NCBI RefSeq assembly: GCF_000337355.1
Contig: NZ_AOJH01000084.1
Location: forward strand, 3,618 to 46,360
Length of the DNA stretch: 42,743 bases
From: Halorubrum kocurii JCM 14978
GTDB lineage: Archaea; Halobacteriota; Halobacteria; Halobacteriales; Haloferacaceae
Direction of reading: 5' to 3'
The notes beneath the pieces were generated by a model. That model did no database searches. It was given only the letters and a program-made list of their open reading frames with translations, and had not been told where the DNA came from. The position numbers and the translations under genes were made by a program. Shown here piece by piece: positions 31,534-40,746 of the stretch; within the stretch, counting starts at the first letter, position 1, and the number at the start of each line of letters is the position of its first letter.

Positions 31534-33183
31534 ATGAATCAAAGCCCCTCCACCGGCAGTCCCCGATCGCGGGTCTCAGACGCCGTCGACCGGCTCTCCG
31601 CGGCGTTCGCCGCGCGGGTCGCGATCGATCTGCGCGCGCTCGCGGCCTTCCGGATCGGGCTCGGGGCGCTGTTGATAGCGGACCTCGCGCTGCGCTCGCG
31701 CTCGCTGACCGCCTTCTACACCGACTACGGCGTGCTTCCGCGCCGGGCGTTCGCCTCGGACTACTCGGCGAGCCACTCGCTGCACGCGCTCGTCGGCGAG
31801 CCGTGGGCCGTGGCGCTGCTGTTCGTCGGCGCGGGCGCGTTCGCGCTCGCGCTGCTCGTCGGGTACCGGACGCGACTCGTCACGGCCGTCTCGTGGGTGC
31901 TGCTGCTCTCGTTGCACGCTCGGAACCCGATGCTGTTGAACTCGGGAGACAGCCTGCTGCGCATGCTGCTCTTCTGGAGCGTCTTCCTCCCGCTCGGTGC
32001 ACGGTGGTCGGTCGACGCCGTCAGGCGAGCGGACGCGCCGGAAGACGACACCGACGCCGGAATTGCGGGTTCGATCGGGCCCGCCGTGGCGACCGTCGCC
32101 GCGTTGGCGTTGCTTTTGCAGATGCTCGTGATGTACCTGACCAACGCCGTCCACAAGTACGAGGGCGACCTCTGGATGAGCGGCGAGGCGGTCGTCTACG
32201 TCATGCAGGCCGACCACTTCACCTACCTCCTCGGCAACCACATCGCCGAGTTCCCCGGCCTGCTGCGCGCGCTCACCGCCCTGTGGCTCGTGCTCCTGTT
32301 CGCGTCGCCGCTGTTGCTCCTGCTCACCGGGGTCCCGCGCGCCGCGGTCGCCTCGCTGTTCGTCGGCATGCACCTCGGAATGCTTGTCACGATGCCGATC
32401 GGTCTCTTCCCGGTCGTCGTCGTCGTCGGTTTCATTCCGTTCTTCCAGACGCCCGTCTGGGACGCCGCCGAGCGCGCCGTCGCTGGTCTCGGCCCGTCGA
32501 CGCCGATCGCGCGCTGGCGTGCCGGGCTCGAATCCCGGACGAGGGCGCTCCTCTCGCTCGGCGCGTCGCTTCCCTCGCTCGGGGCGTCACTCCCCCGACC
32601 GACCGCGTCGGAGCGCCTCGCCGGCCTGCGGGACGCGGACCTCTCGGCGGGCCTCGCCCGCGGACGCGTCCTCTTCTCGACGGTGCTGCCGTACGTCTTC
32701 CTCGTTCTGGTCGTCCTCTCGAGCGCGCAGGCGGTCGACTACACCGAGGTTCCCGAGCCCGGCGAGGACGTCTTAGGCGCCGTCGAGATGGACCAGTCTT
32801 GGCGGATGTTCGCGCCCGATCCCACCCACACGACGCGGTGGTTCGTCGTCTCCGGAACCCTCGAAAACGGGACCGAACGGGACGTGTTCCGAGACGGGGC
32901 GGTGGATTTCGACCGCCCCGATCGCGCGGAGACCACCTATCCGAGCGCGCGCTGGCGGAAGTACCTCACCAACGTCTACTCGACCGACAACGAGAACCAC
33001 CGCTCGTACCTCGCGAACTACATCTGTGCGGAGTGGAACCGCACCCACGAGACGGGCGTCGAGAACGTGACCGTCTCCCAGCTGTACGAGCGAACCGACC
33101 CCTACAACGGGACGGTCGAGGCCGAGGGGACCGTCGAGCTGATCGAGTACGACTGCTCGGGCGAGTTCGTCCAGAACGAGTGA
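31534..33183 (+). CDS. HTTM-domain membrane protein (gamma-carboxylase-like)
   Basis: A 549-residue protein with a multi-helix HTTM domain: AAFRIGLGALLIADLALRSR then FYTDYGVLPRRAF opens it, and NPMLLNSGDSLLRMLLFWSV is the conserved core shared with vitamin K-dependent gamma-carboxylases. About eight or nine hydrophobic helices follow, and a ~115-residue soluble C-terminal part begins around VDYTEVPEPGEDVLG with QSWRMFAPDPTHTTRW, the usual post-helix motif. A small internal duplication LGASLPSLGASLP is seen around residue 346. It is divergent from the DCC-like gene, and the two families are often found together. Function in archaea is unknown. Confidence 0.85.
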   Translation: MNQSPSTGSPRSRVSDAVDRLSAAFAARVAIDLRALAAFRIGLGALLIADLALRSRSLTAFYTDYGVLPRRAFASDYSASHSLHALVGEPWAVALLFVGAGAFALALLVGYRTRLVTAVSWVLLLSLHARNPMLLNSGDSLLRMLLFWSVFLPLGARWSVDAVRRADAPEDDTDAGIAGSIGPAVATVAALALLLQMLVMYLTNAVHKYEGDLWMSGEAVVYVMQADHFTYLLGNHIAEFPGLLRALTALWLVLLFASPLLLLLTGVPRAAVASLFVGMHLGMLVTMPIGLFPVVVVVGFIPFFQTPVWDAAERAVAGLGPSTPIARWRAGLESRTRALLSLGASLPSLGASLPRPTASERLAGLRDADLSAGLARGRVLFSTVLPYVFLVLVVLSSAQAVDYTEVPEPGEDVLGAVEMDQSWRMFAPDPTHTTRWFVVSGTLENGTERDVFRDGAVDFDRPDRAETTYPSARWRKYLTNVYSTDNENHRSYLANYICAEWNRTHETGVENVTVSQLYERTDPYNGTVEAEGTVELIEYDCSGEFVQNE

Positions 33184-33332
33184 GCTCGGCCCGTCTCGAC
33201 GGGTACTGAGGCGATCGCTCTCGTCGTCCGCCATCGCCGACCGCACGCGTCACCGTGACGCGCGACCTGAGCGGGTGCCGCGCGACCCGAGAGAGCGCTG
33301 CGATGCTCGTCCTGATAATTTGAGTTATAGAC

Positions 33333-33338
33333 TTTTAT
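33333..33338 (+). promoter_or_regulatory. TATA box of the PAS-protein gene
   Basis: TTTTAT about 26 bases before the ATG at 33361, suiting a leaderless transcript. Confidence 0.5.
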
Positions 33339-33360
33339 CCCTCACCGCAGTCGGCCGCGT

Positions 33361-35472
33361 ATGGAGCCTCGAACTGAATCGGTTCGGACGGTCGTTCACG
33401 TCGGCCACGCCGGGGACCGGGTCCGGGAAGCGGCCGCGAAGTCGACGGTCGTGGACGGACCGGACCGCGTCGTCACCGTCGATCCCGCGGCCATCGAAGA
33501 CGCCTCGCCGGAGCCGACCGACGTGGGGCTGATCGTCTGCGAGCCGACGCCGGCGTCAGGTGCCGAAACCCTCGTCGCGATCCGCGAGGCGTGTCCAGGC
33601 GTCCCGTCGCTCGCGGTCGTAGCCGACGACGCCGCGATCGACGACGCGCTCGCGGCCGGGGCGACCGACGTGCTGGTCCGCCGGGAGGGCGTCGACGAGC
33701 CGACGCTGCTCGCTCGCCGGATGGACACGGTCGCGACCACGCCGCCGCGGCCGCCGCTGGCCGCCGACGCGAACGGACGCCTGCTCGACGCGATCGACGA
33801 CGCGTTCTACACCCTCGACACGGACGGCGCGCTCATGCGGTGGAACGACCGCTTCCGCGAGATCGCGGGGTACGACGACGACGAGTTGGAGGGGAAGCAC
33901 GCGCTGGAGCTGTTCGCCGGCGCCGACCGAGATCGGGTCGGTGACGCCATCGAGACCGTGTTGGAGACCGGGACGGCCACCGTCGAGGTGGAGCTGATCT
34001 CGAAGGGGGGCGCGGCGACGCCGATCGAGTTCACGGGGGCCCTCGTGACCGACGCCGAGGGGACGCCGCGGGGCATCGTCGGCATCGGTCGAGACGTGAC
34101 GGACCGCCGGGAACGCGAGGGCCAGCTGTTGCGGCTCCGACAGGCGGTCGAGACCGTCGTCGACAGCGCGCCCCTGACGCTGTTCGAGGTCGAGCCCGAC
34201 GGGACGGTGTCGACGGTCCGCGGCGAGACCCTGTCGCGGCGGCTCCGCGGTCGGGTCGCCCCCGGAGACGACGTCGCGGAGGTCTTCGGCGACCGACCGC
34301 GGGTTCGCCGCGCCGTCGACGCCGCGTTCGCCGGCGAGTCCAGCCACGACCTCGTCGACCTGGGCGACGCGACGCTCGAGGCGTGGCTCCAGCCGCTGCT
34401 GGACGAGACCGGCGCCGTCAGTCGCGTGATCGGCCTGACCCTCGACGTGACGGAGCGGGAGGAGCGAGCCGGCATGCTCGATCAGATCCAGGCGAACGCC
34501 GGCGAGGTCATCTGGATGACCGCCCCGAACAAGGGGGCGATGGACTTCGTCACCGATTCGTACGAGACCGTCTGGGGGCGCTCACCCGGGACGCTCGACG
34601 AGGACGCCACCTCGTTCGTCGAGGCGGTCCATCCCGACGACCGCGAGCGGGTCGAGGCGGCGCTGGCCGAGCAGTGCGAGGACCCGGACGCGTACGAGGA
34701 GACGTATCGGGTGGTCCGGCCGGACGGCGAGGTCCGATGGGTCCACGACCGGGCGTCCGGCGTCTACGAGGACGGCGAGCTGACGCGTATCGTCGGCATC
34801 GCGACGGACGTCACGGTCAGGAAGCGCCGCGAGCGGGAGCTCCGGCTGAAGAACCGCGCCGTCGAGGCGGCGCCGGTCGGGATCGCGATCCACGAGGCGA
34901 CCGGGGCCGAGAGACCGGTGACGTACGCGAACGAGGCGTTCGAGGCGATCACGGGGTACGGTCCCGACTCGATCGCCGGCGAGAGCCTCTCGGTGCTCGT
35001 CGGCGACGCCACGGACGGCGATCGCGTGCGAGCGCTCGAGCGGGCGCTCGAGGCGGGGGACCACCGTTCGCGGACCGCCGTGCTCCACCGCGCGGACGGG
35101 ACGCCCTTCTGGGGGCGGATCGACGTCGCCCCCGTCGTCGGGGCGAGCGGCGACGTGACGCACGCGGTCGCGTTCGTCCAGGACGTGACCGAGTCGAAGG
35201 AGCACGAGCAGTCGATCGAACGACACCTGTCGGAGTTCGGCGAGGTGCTCGCGGAGGACCTCGGGGTCCCGCTGCGGGAGGCGAAGGAGCACCTGGACGC
35301 GGCGGTCGACGACGGACCGGGCGAGGAGCTCCGCCGGGCGACTCGGTCGATCGAGACCGCGATCTCGCTCGTGGACGACCTCGCCACCGTCCACTCGTTC
35401 TCGGTCGAACCACGACACCTCTCGGAGTCGATGCGGGAGTCGGCGCCGGGGGCCGCCGCGGGGAACGAGTGA
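33361..35472 (+). CDS. Multi-PAS signalling protein with receiver-like N-terminus and no kinase ATPase domain
   Basis: A 703-residue cytoplasmic protein. Residues 1-125 look like a receiver domain (GLIVCEPTPASGAETLVAIR, ALAAGATDVLVRR), but the usual phosphoacceptor Asp is not obvious. PAS/PAC units follow at about 137-250 (FYTLDTDGALMRWNDRFREI, GRDVTDRRE), 255-370 (a divergent one), 375-500 (VRWVHDRASGVYEDGELTRI) and 500-620 (NEAFEAITGYGPDS). The C-terminus (HLSEFGEVLAEDLGVPLREA) resembles the dimerisation helix of a HisKA domain but has no clear His and no HATPase domain. It may be a sensor that acts through partners, such as the downstream receiver-like protein (48-base gap), or a degenerate kinase. 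Confidence 0.75.
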   Translation: MEPRTESVRTVVHVGHAGDRVREAAAKSTVVDGPDRVVTVDPAAIEDASPEPTDVGLIVCEPTPASGAETLVAIREACPGVPSLAVVADDAAIDDALAAGATDVLVRREGVDEPTLLARRMDTVATTPPRPPLAADANGRLLDAIDDAFYTLDTDGALMRWNDRFREIAGYDDDELEGKHALELFAGADRDRVGDAIETVLETGTATVEVELISKGGAATPIEFTGALVTDAEGTPRGIVGIGRDVTDRREREGQLLRLRQAVETVVDSAPLTLFEVEPDGTVSTVRGETLSRRLRGRVAPGDDVAEVFGDRPRVRRAVDAAFAGESSHDLVDLGDATLEAWLQPLLDETGAVSRVIGLTLDVTEREERAGMLDQIQANAGEVIWMTAPNKGAMDFVTDSYETVWGRSPGTLDEDATSFVEAVHPDDRERVEAALAEQCEDPDAYEETYRVVRPDGEVRWVHDRASGVYEDGELTRIVGIATDVTVRKRRERELRLKNRAVEAAPVGIAIHEATGAERPVTYANEAFEAITGYGPDSIAGESLSVLVGDATDGDRVRALERALEAGDHRSRTAVLHRADGTPFWGRIDVAPVVGASGDVTHAVAFVQDVTESKEHEQSIERHLSEFGEVLAEDLGVPLREAKEHLDAAVDDGPGEELRRATRSIETAISLVDDLATVHSFSVEPRHLSESMRESAPGAAAGNE

Positions 35473-35520
35473 GATGACCGACCGCCGAGCCCGGTCGGCC
35501 GGTCGATCGCCGGTCCGTGG

Positions 35521-36297
35521 GTGATCCCCGTGGAGCTCCCGGCGTCGGGGGTCGTCGTCTGCGAATCGAACAGGACGAGGGCGGACCTCTACGAACTGTG
35601 GCTCGACGACCGCGAGGTCCGGCGGGCGCTGACGCGGTCGCAGTTCGTCGAGGCGTTCGACGCCGGTATCGCGGTCGTCGTGGTGGAGCACTCGTTCGGC
35701 GACGGGGGAGCGGAGCCGGTACTCGAACGAGTCGGAGCGGAGGCGCCTCACTGCCGCGTGGCCGGGATCCGAGACCGGTCGACTGCGACGCCGGAACCGA
35801 GGTACGACCGCGAGATCGAACGGCCGGTGTTCGAGGCGGAGCTCGCCGACTCCGTCGAGTCGCTGTTCAACCGCGCGAATTATCACCTGCTGCTCGACCT
35901 CTACTACCGGACCACGGTCGTGATCTCGGCGTACGAGTGGCGAGCCGACGGCGACCCCTCGGACGACGAGCGGTACGGCCGCCTCCGCGACCGCGCCGAC
36001 CGCATCCAGGACTATTTAAACGAGCTTCGGCCGCGGATGAGCGACGAGGACGTCCGCGCCGTCGCGCGGGGGATCACGATCGCCGACGTCGCCGACGCCG
36101 CCGACGGCGAGGCGTCGATCGAGAGCAAATACCGCCCCGACGCCTGCTCGCGGTGCGGACAGGACTGGAGCGAACCGATAGACGGCGGCGATTCGGCCGC
36201 GCGGCTGGCGGCGTACGTGTGGCGCTGCGTCAACTGCGGGCACGTCGACATGCGCGCGGACCCGAACCACCGGCACGTCAGCTCGTTCAGACGCTGA
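35521..36297 (+). CDS. Receiver-like protein with C-terminal zinc ribbon
   Basis: A 258-residue protein from GTG at 35521. Residues 1-85 resemble a receiver fold (GVVVCESNRTRADLYELWLD, AVVVVEHSFGDG) without the phosphorylated Asp. A helical middle (NRANYHLLLDLYYRTTVVIS) is followed by a zinc ribbon, CSRCGQDWSEPI with CVNCGHVDMR at the end. It follows the multi-PAS gene by 48 bases in the same direction, so it may be its output or partner, binding DNA or RNA. It resembles haloarchaeal HalX-type response-regulator relatives only in part. I give no firm family. Confidence 0.65.
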   Translation: MIPVELPASGVVVCESNRTRADLYELWLDDREVRRALTRSQFVEAFDAGIAVVVVEHSFGDGGAEPVLERVGAEAPHCRVAGIRDRSTATPEPRYDREIERPVFEAELADSVESLFNRANYHLLLDLYYRTTVVISAYEWRADGDPSDDERYGRLRDRADRIQDYLNELRPRMSDEDVRAVARGITIADVADAADGEASIESKYRPDACSRCGQDWSEPIDGGDSAARLAAYVWRCVNCGHVDMRADPNHRHVSSFRR

Positions 36298-36368
36298 GTC
36301 GGGCGACGTCGCGGTTCCGCCGGTCGGCGGGGTCGACGAACGACCCCCGCGTTCACCGCGACGCGACC

Positions 36369-36374
36369 TTTTAT
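36369..36374 (+). promoter_or_regulatory. TATA box of the SDR gene
   Basis: TTTTAT about 28 bases before the ATG at 36400. Confidence 0.45.
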
Positions 36375-36399
36375 CAGCGACGTCGCCGACGACGTACCC

Positions 36400-37140
36400 A
36401 TGGCACCGCTCGACGACGCGACGGCACTGGTGACGGGCGCGAGCTCCGGGATCGGCGAGGCGACGGCGCACGCGCTGGCGTCTCGCGGCGCGAACGTCGC
36501 CCTGCTGGCCCGCCGACGCGACGCGCTGGAGTCGCTGGCGGCGGAGCTGGAGGCCGAACACGACGCGAGCGCGCTGGTCGTCGACGGCGACGTCCGCGAC
36601 CGAGCGACGAGCGAGGCGGCGGTCGAGGCGGTCGTCGACCGGTTCGGCGGGCTCGACGCCGTCGTCTCCAACGCCGGGATCGGCCGGGGCAGCGACGTGG
36701 CGACGATGACGGACGAGGAGTACTTCGGGATGCAGGAGACGAACGTCGACGGGACGTTCTTCCTCACGCGGGAAGCGCTCCCGCATTTAAAAGAGAGCGA
36801 GGGGACCCTCGTCGTGGTCGGGAGCTTCGCGGGCCAGTACCCGCGCTCGTTCAACCCGGTGTACGCCGCGACGAAGTGGTGGGTGCGCGGCTTCGCGCAC
36901 AGCGTCGCGGCGCAGGTCGGCGACGAGGGCGTCGCCGTCTCGGTCGTGAACCCCTCCGAGGTCCGCACGGAGTTCGGCAGCGAAGACGGCGAGCCGTTCG
37001 AGGAGCGGTTCGAGCCCGGGACGGTGACCGAGCCCGAGGAGGTCGCCGAGGCGATCGCGTTCGCGGTCACGCGCCAGGGGTCGTCCGCGCAGGAGATCGA
37101 CCTCTTCCGCCGGGACAAGTTCACCGACACGCTGTCGTAG
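36400..37140 (+). CDS. Short-chain dehydrogenase/reductase (SDR)
   Basis: A 246-residue classical SDR. TALVTGASSGIGEATAHALA is the TGxxxGIG cofactor site, NAGIG the structural motif, Ser in VVVGSFAG and YAATK supply the catalytic Ser-Tyr-Lys, and VNPSEVRTEFG the loop after the active site. Charged LLARRR after the second strand suggests NADP(H) preference. Substrate is unknown; members reduce or oxidise a wide range of alcohols and ketones. It has its own promoter and no close functional neighbours. Confidence 0.88.
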   Translation: MAPLDDATALVTGASSGIGEATAHALASRGANVALLARRRDALESLAAELEAEHDASALVVDGDVRDRATSEAAVEAVVDRFGGLDAVVSNAGIGRGSDVATMTDEEYFGMQETNVDGTFFLTREALPHLKESEGTLVVVGSFAGQYPRSFNPVYAATKWWVRGFAHSVAAQVGDEGVAVSVVNPSEVRTEFGSEDGEPFEERFEPGTVTEPEEVAEAIAFAVTRQGSSAQEIDLFRRDKFTDTLS

Positions 37141-37179
37141 GGTCCGGACCGTCACTCGGCAGGAGTAGTGTCTCGACCG

Positions 37180-37293
37180 TCACTCGGCGGGAGAGTCGAT
37201 CGGCGCGCCGCAGTCGGGGCAGACGTCGTCCGCCCGCGCGACCGCGAGGTCGCACTCGGGACAGAACCGACGGTCGCAGGCTGGGTCGCCCAT
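37180..37293 (-). CDS. 37-residue double zinc-ribbon protein
   Basis: On the minus strand an ATG at 37293 begins MGDPACDRRFCPECDLAVAR, then CPDCGAPIDSPAE and a stop. Two CxxC pairs, CPEC and CPDC, make one complete zinc ribbon in a protein of 37 residues. The strict spacing and the normal acidic composition support a real gene despite its length. Its 3' end lies 39 bases from the SDR stop (converging). Likely function is a nucleic-acid or protein contact; not known. Confidence 0.65.
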   Translation of the reverse strand: MGDPACDRRFCPECDLAVARADDVCPDCGAPIDSPAE

Positions 37294-37363
37294 GGCCGGG
37301 AGACGGAGCGCGCGCCGCATAACTCCGGCGGCGGTCGCGCCGCGCCTTTCGAACCGAAATTCC

Positions 37364-37371
37364 TTTTAAAA
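37364..37371 (+). promoter_or_regulatory. TATA box of the second MFS gene
   Basis: TTTTAAAA about 24 bases before the GTG at 37391, consistent with a leaderless message. Confidence 0.5.
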
Positions 37372-37390
37372 CGCTGCGCGCCGATCCGGT

Positions 37391-38689
37391 GTGAGCAACG
37401 CGGACGCGGCGAACGGAGCGATCCGATCGCAGTTCTGGGCGCTCTACCTCACGCGGTTCGCCGAGGGGTTCGGCTTCATCACGCTGTTGACGCTGCTGCC
37501 GACGTACATCAACACGCTGGACCCGCAGGCGACGACGGTGCTGGGGGTCACGATCTCGGCCGGCTTCGTCATCGGGATGTACACCACCGGGTTCACCCTC
37601 GCGCAGACGGTCGCCGTGGTCCCGCTCGCGTGGGCCGGCGACCGGTTCGACAAGCGGCTCGTGCTGCTCGGCGTCCTCGGCGTCGGCGCGGTCGTCTACG
37701 CGCTCTTCCCGCTCGTCGACTCCTCGGGCACGATCATCCTCGTCCGCGCGCTGCAGGGGATCGTCGTCACCGGCGCCGGGCTGATGACGCTCTCGCTGGT
37801 CGGCCAGATCGCCGACGTCGGCACGCGGGCCGACAAGATCGGGAAGGCGAACGCCGCCTCCTTCGCGGCATCGATCCTGGGGTCGCTCGGCGCGGGCGCG
37901 GTGTACGACGCGGTCGGGTTCGGGCCGGTGTTCGCCGTCATCGCGGCGCTGATGGTGCTCGCGTGGACGGTCACGTGGGCGTTCCTCGACTCGGACCCGA
38001 CCCGGGTCGAGGGGTTCCCCTTCGCCGACCTCGCCGTCAACCGCAAGATCGTCACCATCTCGACGTTCCGCGCGCAGTACGCCTTCGCCGTGACGATGGT
38101 GCGGACGTGGGTCCCGATCTACGCCGGCACGGAGCTGGCCGCGGGCGGGCTCGCGGTCGGCGCGACCGCGGTCGCGGTCACCGTCACCGCCGAGAAGGCG
38201 ACGAACATGGTCGGCCAGCTGTTCACCGGCCGGCTCTCGGACGCCTACGGCCGCTCGCTGTTCGTCTTCGCCGGCGGCGGCGCCTACGGCCTCGTCGCGG
38301 TCTGTATCCCGTTCGCACCGGTCGCGGGCGCGTTCGTCGGCGCCGGCGTGACCGTCCCGCTGCTCGGCGCGCTGCCGCCCGCCTACCTGCCGCTCGTGGC
38401 GCTCTCCGGCCTGCTCGGCGTCGCCGACTCCTTCCGCGAGCCGGCGAGCATGGCGCTGTTCGCCGACGAGGGAACCGACGACGGCGGCGTCGCCTCCAGC
38501 TTCGGGATCCGCGAGCTCGTCTGGCGCCCCGGCTCGGTGGCGGGCCCGCTGATCGCCGGGTGGCTGATGGTCGAGGTGAGCATGGCGTCCGTCTTCTACG
38601 TCGGCGGCGCGTTCGCGGTCACCGGCGTGCTCGCCTTCCTCGCCGTCCTCGCCCACGACCACGGGAGGGCCGCGCTGACGGCGTGGTAG
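37391..38689 (+). CDS. MFS transporter
   Basis: A 432-residue protein from GTG at 37391, placed by the TATA box upstream. It has about twelve hydrophobic segments; VVPLAWAGDRFDKRLVLLGV and LFTGRLSDAYGRSLFVFAG are MFS motif A in the two halves. A short charged loop between helices 6 and 7 (DSDPTRVEGFPFADLAVNRK) separates them. It is unlike the MFS gene at 20909 beyond the family level. Substrate unknown; its neighbours are not informative. Confidence 0.87.
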   Translation: MSNADAANGAIRSQFWALYLTRFAEGFGFITLLTLLPTYINTLDPQATTVLGVTISAGFVIGMYTTGFTLAQTVAVVPLAWAGDRFDKRLVLLGVLGVGAVVYALFPLVDSSGTIILVRALQGIVVTGAGLMTLSLVGQIADVGTRADKIGKANAASFAASILGSLGAGAVYDAVGFGPVFAVIAALMVLAWTVTWAFLDSDPTRVEGFPFADLAVNRKIVTISTFRAQYAFAVTMVRTWVPIYAGTELAAGGLAVGATAVAVTVTAEKATNMVGQLFTGRLSDAYGRSLFVFAGGGAYGLVAVCIPFAPVAGAFVGAGVTVPLLGALPPAYLPLVALSGLLGVADSFREPASMALFADEGTDDGGVASSFGIRELVWRPGSVAGPLIAGWLMVEVSMASVFYVGGAFAVTGVLAFLAVLAHDHGRAALTAW

Positions 38690-38723
38690 GCGGGAGAGCG
38701 CGACCGGCGGCGCCGCGGCCCGC

Positions 38724-39443
38724 CTACCGCTTCCGAAGCGCGGCCCGGTAGTGCGGCCCCTCTCCGGTCCCGTCGCGGTCGATCGCTTCTATCTCCCACC
38801 CGGTCCCGAGCGCCGCCTCGCGAAGTCGATCCGGCGAGAACAGCCTGAAGTGGAGCGTCGGGTCCGTCTCGCCGTCGTACGCGAACCACATGACCCGGTG
38901 CGCGAGCCCCGGCGTCGGGTCCTCGCGGTACCCGAGAAGGTCCGCGGCTCCCAGGTGGTTCGGGTCGTAACAGTCGACCACGGCGGTCGCGTCGGGCGTC
39001 GTCACGAACGCGAGGTCGCCGAGGAACGCCGAGAGCCCCCGCATCGACCCCGCCAGACCGATCTGTGTGCCGATCGCGATCGCGGACGCGAACCGGTCTC
39101 GCTCGAACGCCTCCCGGAGGGCGAACATGTCGCCCTCGCGGGCGTCCGCGACGCCGCGGGCGCGCATCGTCTCGACGAGCGCCGCGCTGGTCTCGACGGC
39201 GACCGTTTCGAACCGCTCCTGCAACCACAGCGCGTGGCGGCCCGCGCCGGCGCCGAGGTCGACGAGCGGCCCCGTCACCCGCGACGTCAGCCACGACCCC
39301 GCGTCGCTCTCGGGGTCGAACGCGTCGAAGTAGAACGCCTCGATCGGGTGGTCGCGCGTCGCCTCGCCGTCGCCCTGGCGGAGGGGAGCGGTCCGCTCGC
39401 CGCGGTGGTGATCGCGAACGGCGCGTCCGAAGGCGTCGGTCAT
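38724..39443 (-). CDS. Class I SAM-dependent methyltransferase
   Basis: From the ATG at 39443 the protein has 239 residues; the frame opens earlier (39500) but the first 19 residues there are arginine-rich and look non-coding. GPLVDLGAGAGRHALWLQER is motif I, VAVETSAALVETMR the acidic strand, and DCYDPNHLG follows motif IV. It resembles small-molecule methyltransferases. No substrate can be suggested; it stands between a transporter and the IMPDH-like gene. Confidence 0.8.
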   Translation of the reverse strand: MTDAFGRAVRDHHRGERTAPLRQGDGEATRDHPIEAFYFDAFDPESDAGSWLTSRVTGPLVDLGAGAGRHALWLQERFETVAVETSAALVETMRARGVADAREGDMFALREAFERDRFASAIAIGTQIGLAGSMRGLSAFLGDLAFVTTPDATAVVDCYDPNHLGAADLLGYREDPTPGLAHRVMWFAYDGETDPTLHFRLFSPDRLREAALGTGWEIEAIDRDGTGEGPHYRAALRKR

Positions 39444-39516
39444 GCCCTGGACGTGTCCTGCCGGTGTCAAAAGCGCCCCGTGAGAACGCCTCGCAGTCAC
39501 ACGCTCGCGGCCGCCC

Positions 39517-39582
39517 GCTCAGTCGTCGCTTTCAGCCGCCGTTTCGCTCGCTCAGTCGTCGCTTTCGGCCGCCGTCTCGCCG
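39517..39582. repeat. 33-base tandem duplication across the end of the IMPDH-like gene
   Basis: The sequence GCTCAGTCGTCGCTTTC, then GCCGCCGT and TCGC, occurs twice in direct tandem (39517-39549 and 39550-39582) with two differences. The second copy holds the stop codon and last residues of the gene; the first repeats them outside. The 33-base unit keeps reading frame. Confidence 0.75.
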
Positions 39583-40661
39583 GTCGAGTCGGCGACTCGC
39601 TTCGTCTCGCTGTCCACGCTGACTCCCTCCCAGTCGTCGTCGGTGTGGAACCCCTCGCGCTCCTTCGCGCCCGGCGCGACGCGGATGAACTCCGCCCGGT
39701 CGCGGGCGCGCTCGACCGTGTGGCCGCCGCAGTACGACAGTCCCGATCGGATCCCCTGACAGAACTCCTCGGCGACCGTCGCGACCGGCCCCTTGTACGG
39801 TGTTAGCGCCTCGACGCCCTCGTCGGCGACGACGTCCGCCCCCTTGTCGTCGCGGTCCTCGGCGGCGGCGGTCGTCGCCATGCCGCGCGAGCGCTTGTAC
39901 CGCGTGCCGTCGACCTCGACGACCGCGCCGGGCGCCTCTTCCGTGCCGGCGAAGAGGCTCCCGAGCATCACCGTGTCGGCCCCCGCCATCAGCGCCTTCA
40001 CCGCGTCGCCGGAGGTCCGGATCCCGCCGTCGGCACAGGTCGTCACGTCCAGCTTCTCGGCCGCCGACGCGCAGTCATCGACCGCGGTCAGCTGCGGGAC
40101 GCCGGCCCCGGCGACCTTTCGCGTGGTGCAGTGCGAGCCGGGGCCGATACCGACCTTCACGCAGTCGGCGCCGGCGGCCGCGAGGTCCTCGACGCCCGCG
40201 GGCGTCGCGACGTTCCCGGCGACGAGATCCGTCTCCGGGAACTCCTCGGCGATCTCCTCGACAGCCGTGATCGTCCGCTCGAGGTGTCCGTGGGCCACGT
40301 CGACGACGAGCGCGTCCACGTCGGCCGCGACCAGCGCGGCGCTCCGGGCCACGTAGTCTTCGTTGATCCCCACGGCGGCGGCGACCCGCTCGCCGGCGGC
40401 GGCCACTCGTTCGACCTGTGCGGCCTGCTCGTCGACGGTGAGGAACCGATGGAGGACGCCGAGCCCGCCCGCACGAGAGAGCTCGATCGCCAGCTCAGCT
40501 TCGGTGACCGTGTCCATCGCCGCGGATACCAGCGGCGTCTCCAGTTCGATAGTCGGCGTGAGCCGCGACGAGAGGTCCACGTCGCTCCGGCTGTCGACCG
40601 GCGACCGCTGCGGAACGAGCAGGACGTCCCCGTAGCTCAGTCCGGTTCGTAGATCGTTCAT
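39552..40661 (-). CDS. IMP dehydrogenase / GMP reductase family enzyme without CBS domains
   Basis: A 369-residue protein from the ATG at 40661. It is a TIM barrel with [20 protein letters not shown], where Cys178 is the catalytic thiol loop, DVAHGH for substrate contact, and [19 protein letters not shown] for phosphate binding; the flap region has YKRSRGMAT. The CBS pair that normally interrupts IMPDH near residue 100 is absent: [10 protein letters not shown] runs straight on. Family members of this length are GMP reductases or CBS-less IMPDHs, which the sequence alone does not separate. It works in guanine nucleotide synthesis or salvage. It is 85 bases downstream of the aminotransferase gene. 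Confidence 0.85.
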   Translation of the reverse strand: MNDLRTGLSYGDVLLVPQRSPVDSRSDVDLSSRLTPTIELETPLVSAAMDTVTEAELAIELSRAGGLGVLHRFLTVDEQAAQVERVAAAGERVAAAVGINEDYVARSAALVAADVDALVVDVAHGHLERTITAVEEIAEEFPETDLVAGNVATPAGVEDLAAAGADCVKVGIGPGSHCTTRKVAGAGVPQLTAVDDCASAAEKLDVTTCADGGIRTSGDAVKALMAGADTVMLGSLFAGTEEAPGAVVEVDGTRYKRSRGMATTAAAEDRDDKGADVVADEGVEALTPYKGPVATVAEEFCQGIRSGLSYCGGHTVERARDRAEFIRVAPGAKEREGFHTDDDWEGVSVDSETKRVADSTGETAAESDD

Positions 40662-40746
40662 GCCCTTACCGAGTGGAGAGATACGCACTGATAAACCCCT
40701 CGCTGGTGGGCCGGACGGGGAGCGACGAGCGCCGCGGCTCGACCGC

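Noticed and set aside
30978-33209. 743-residue plus-strand ORF
   Set aside because: Crosses the DCC gene antisense and the HTTM gene out of frame; arginine-rich artefact.
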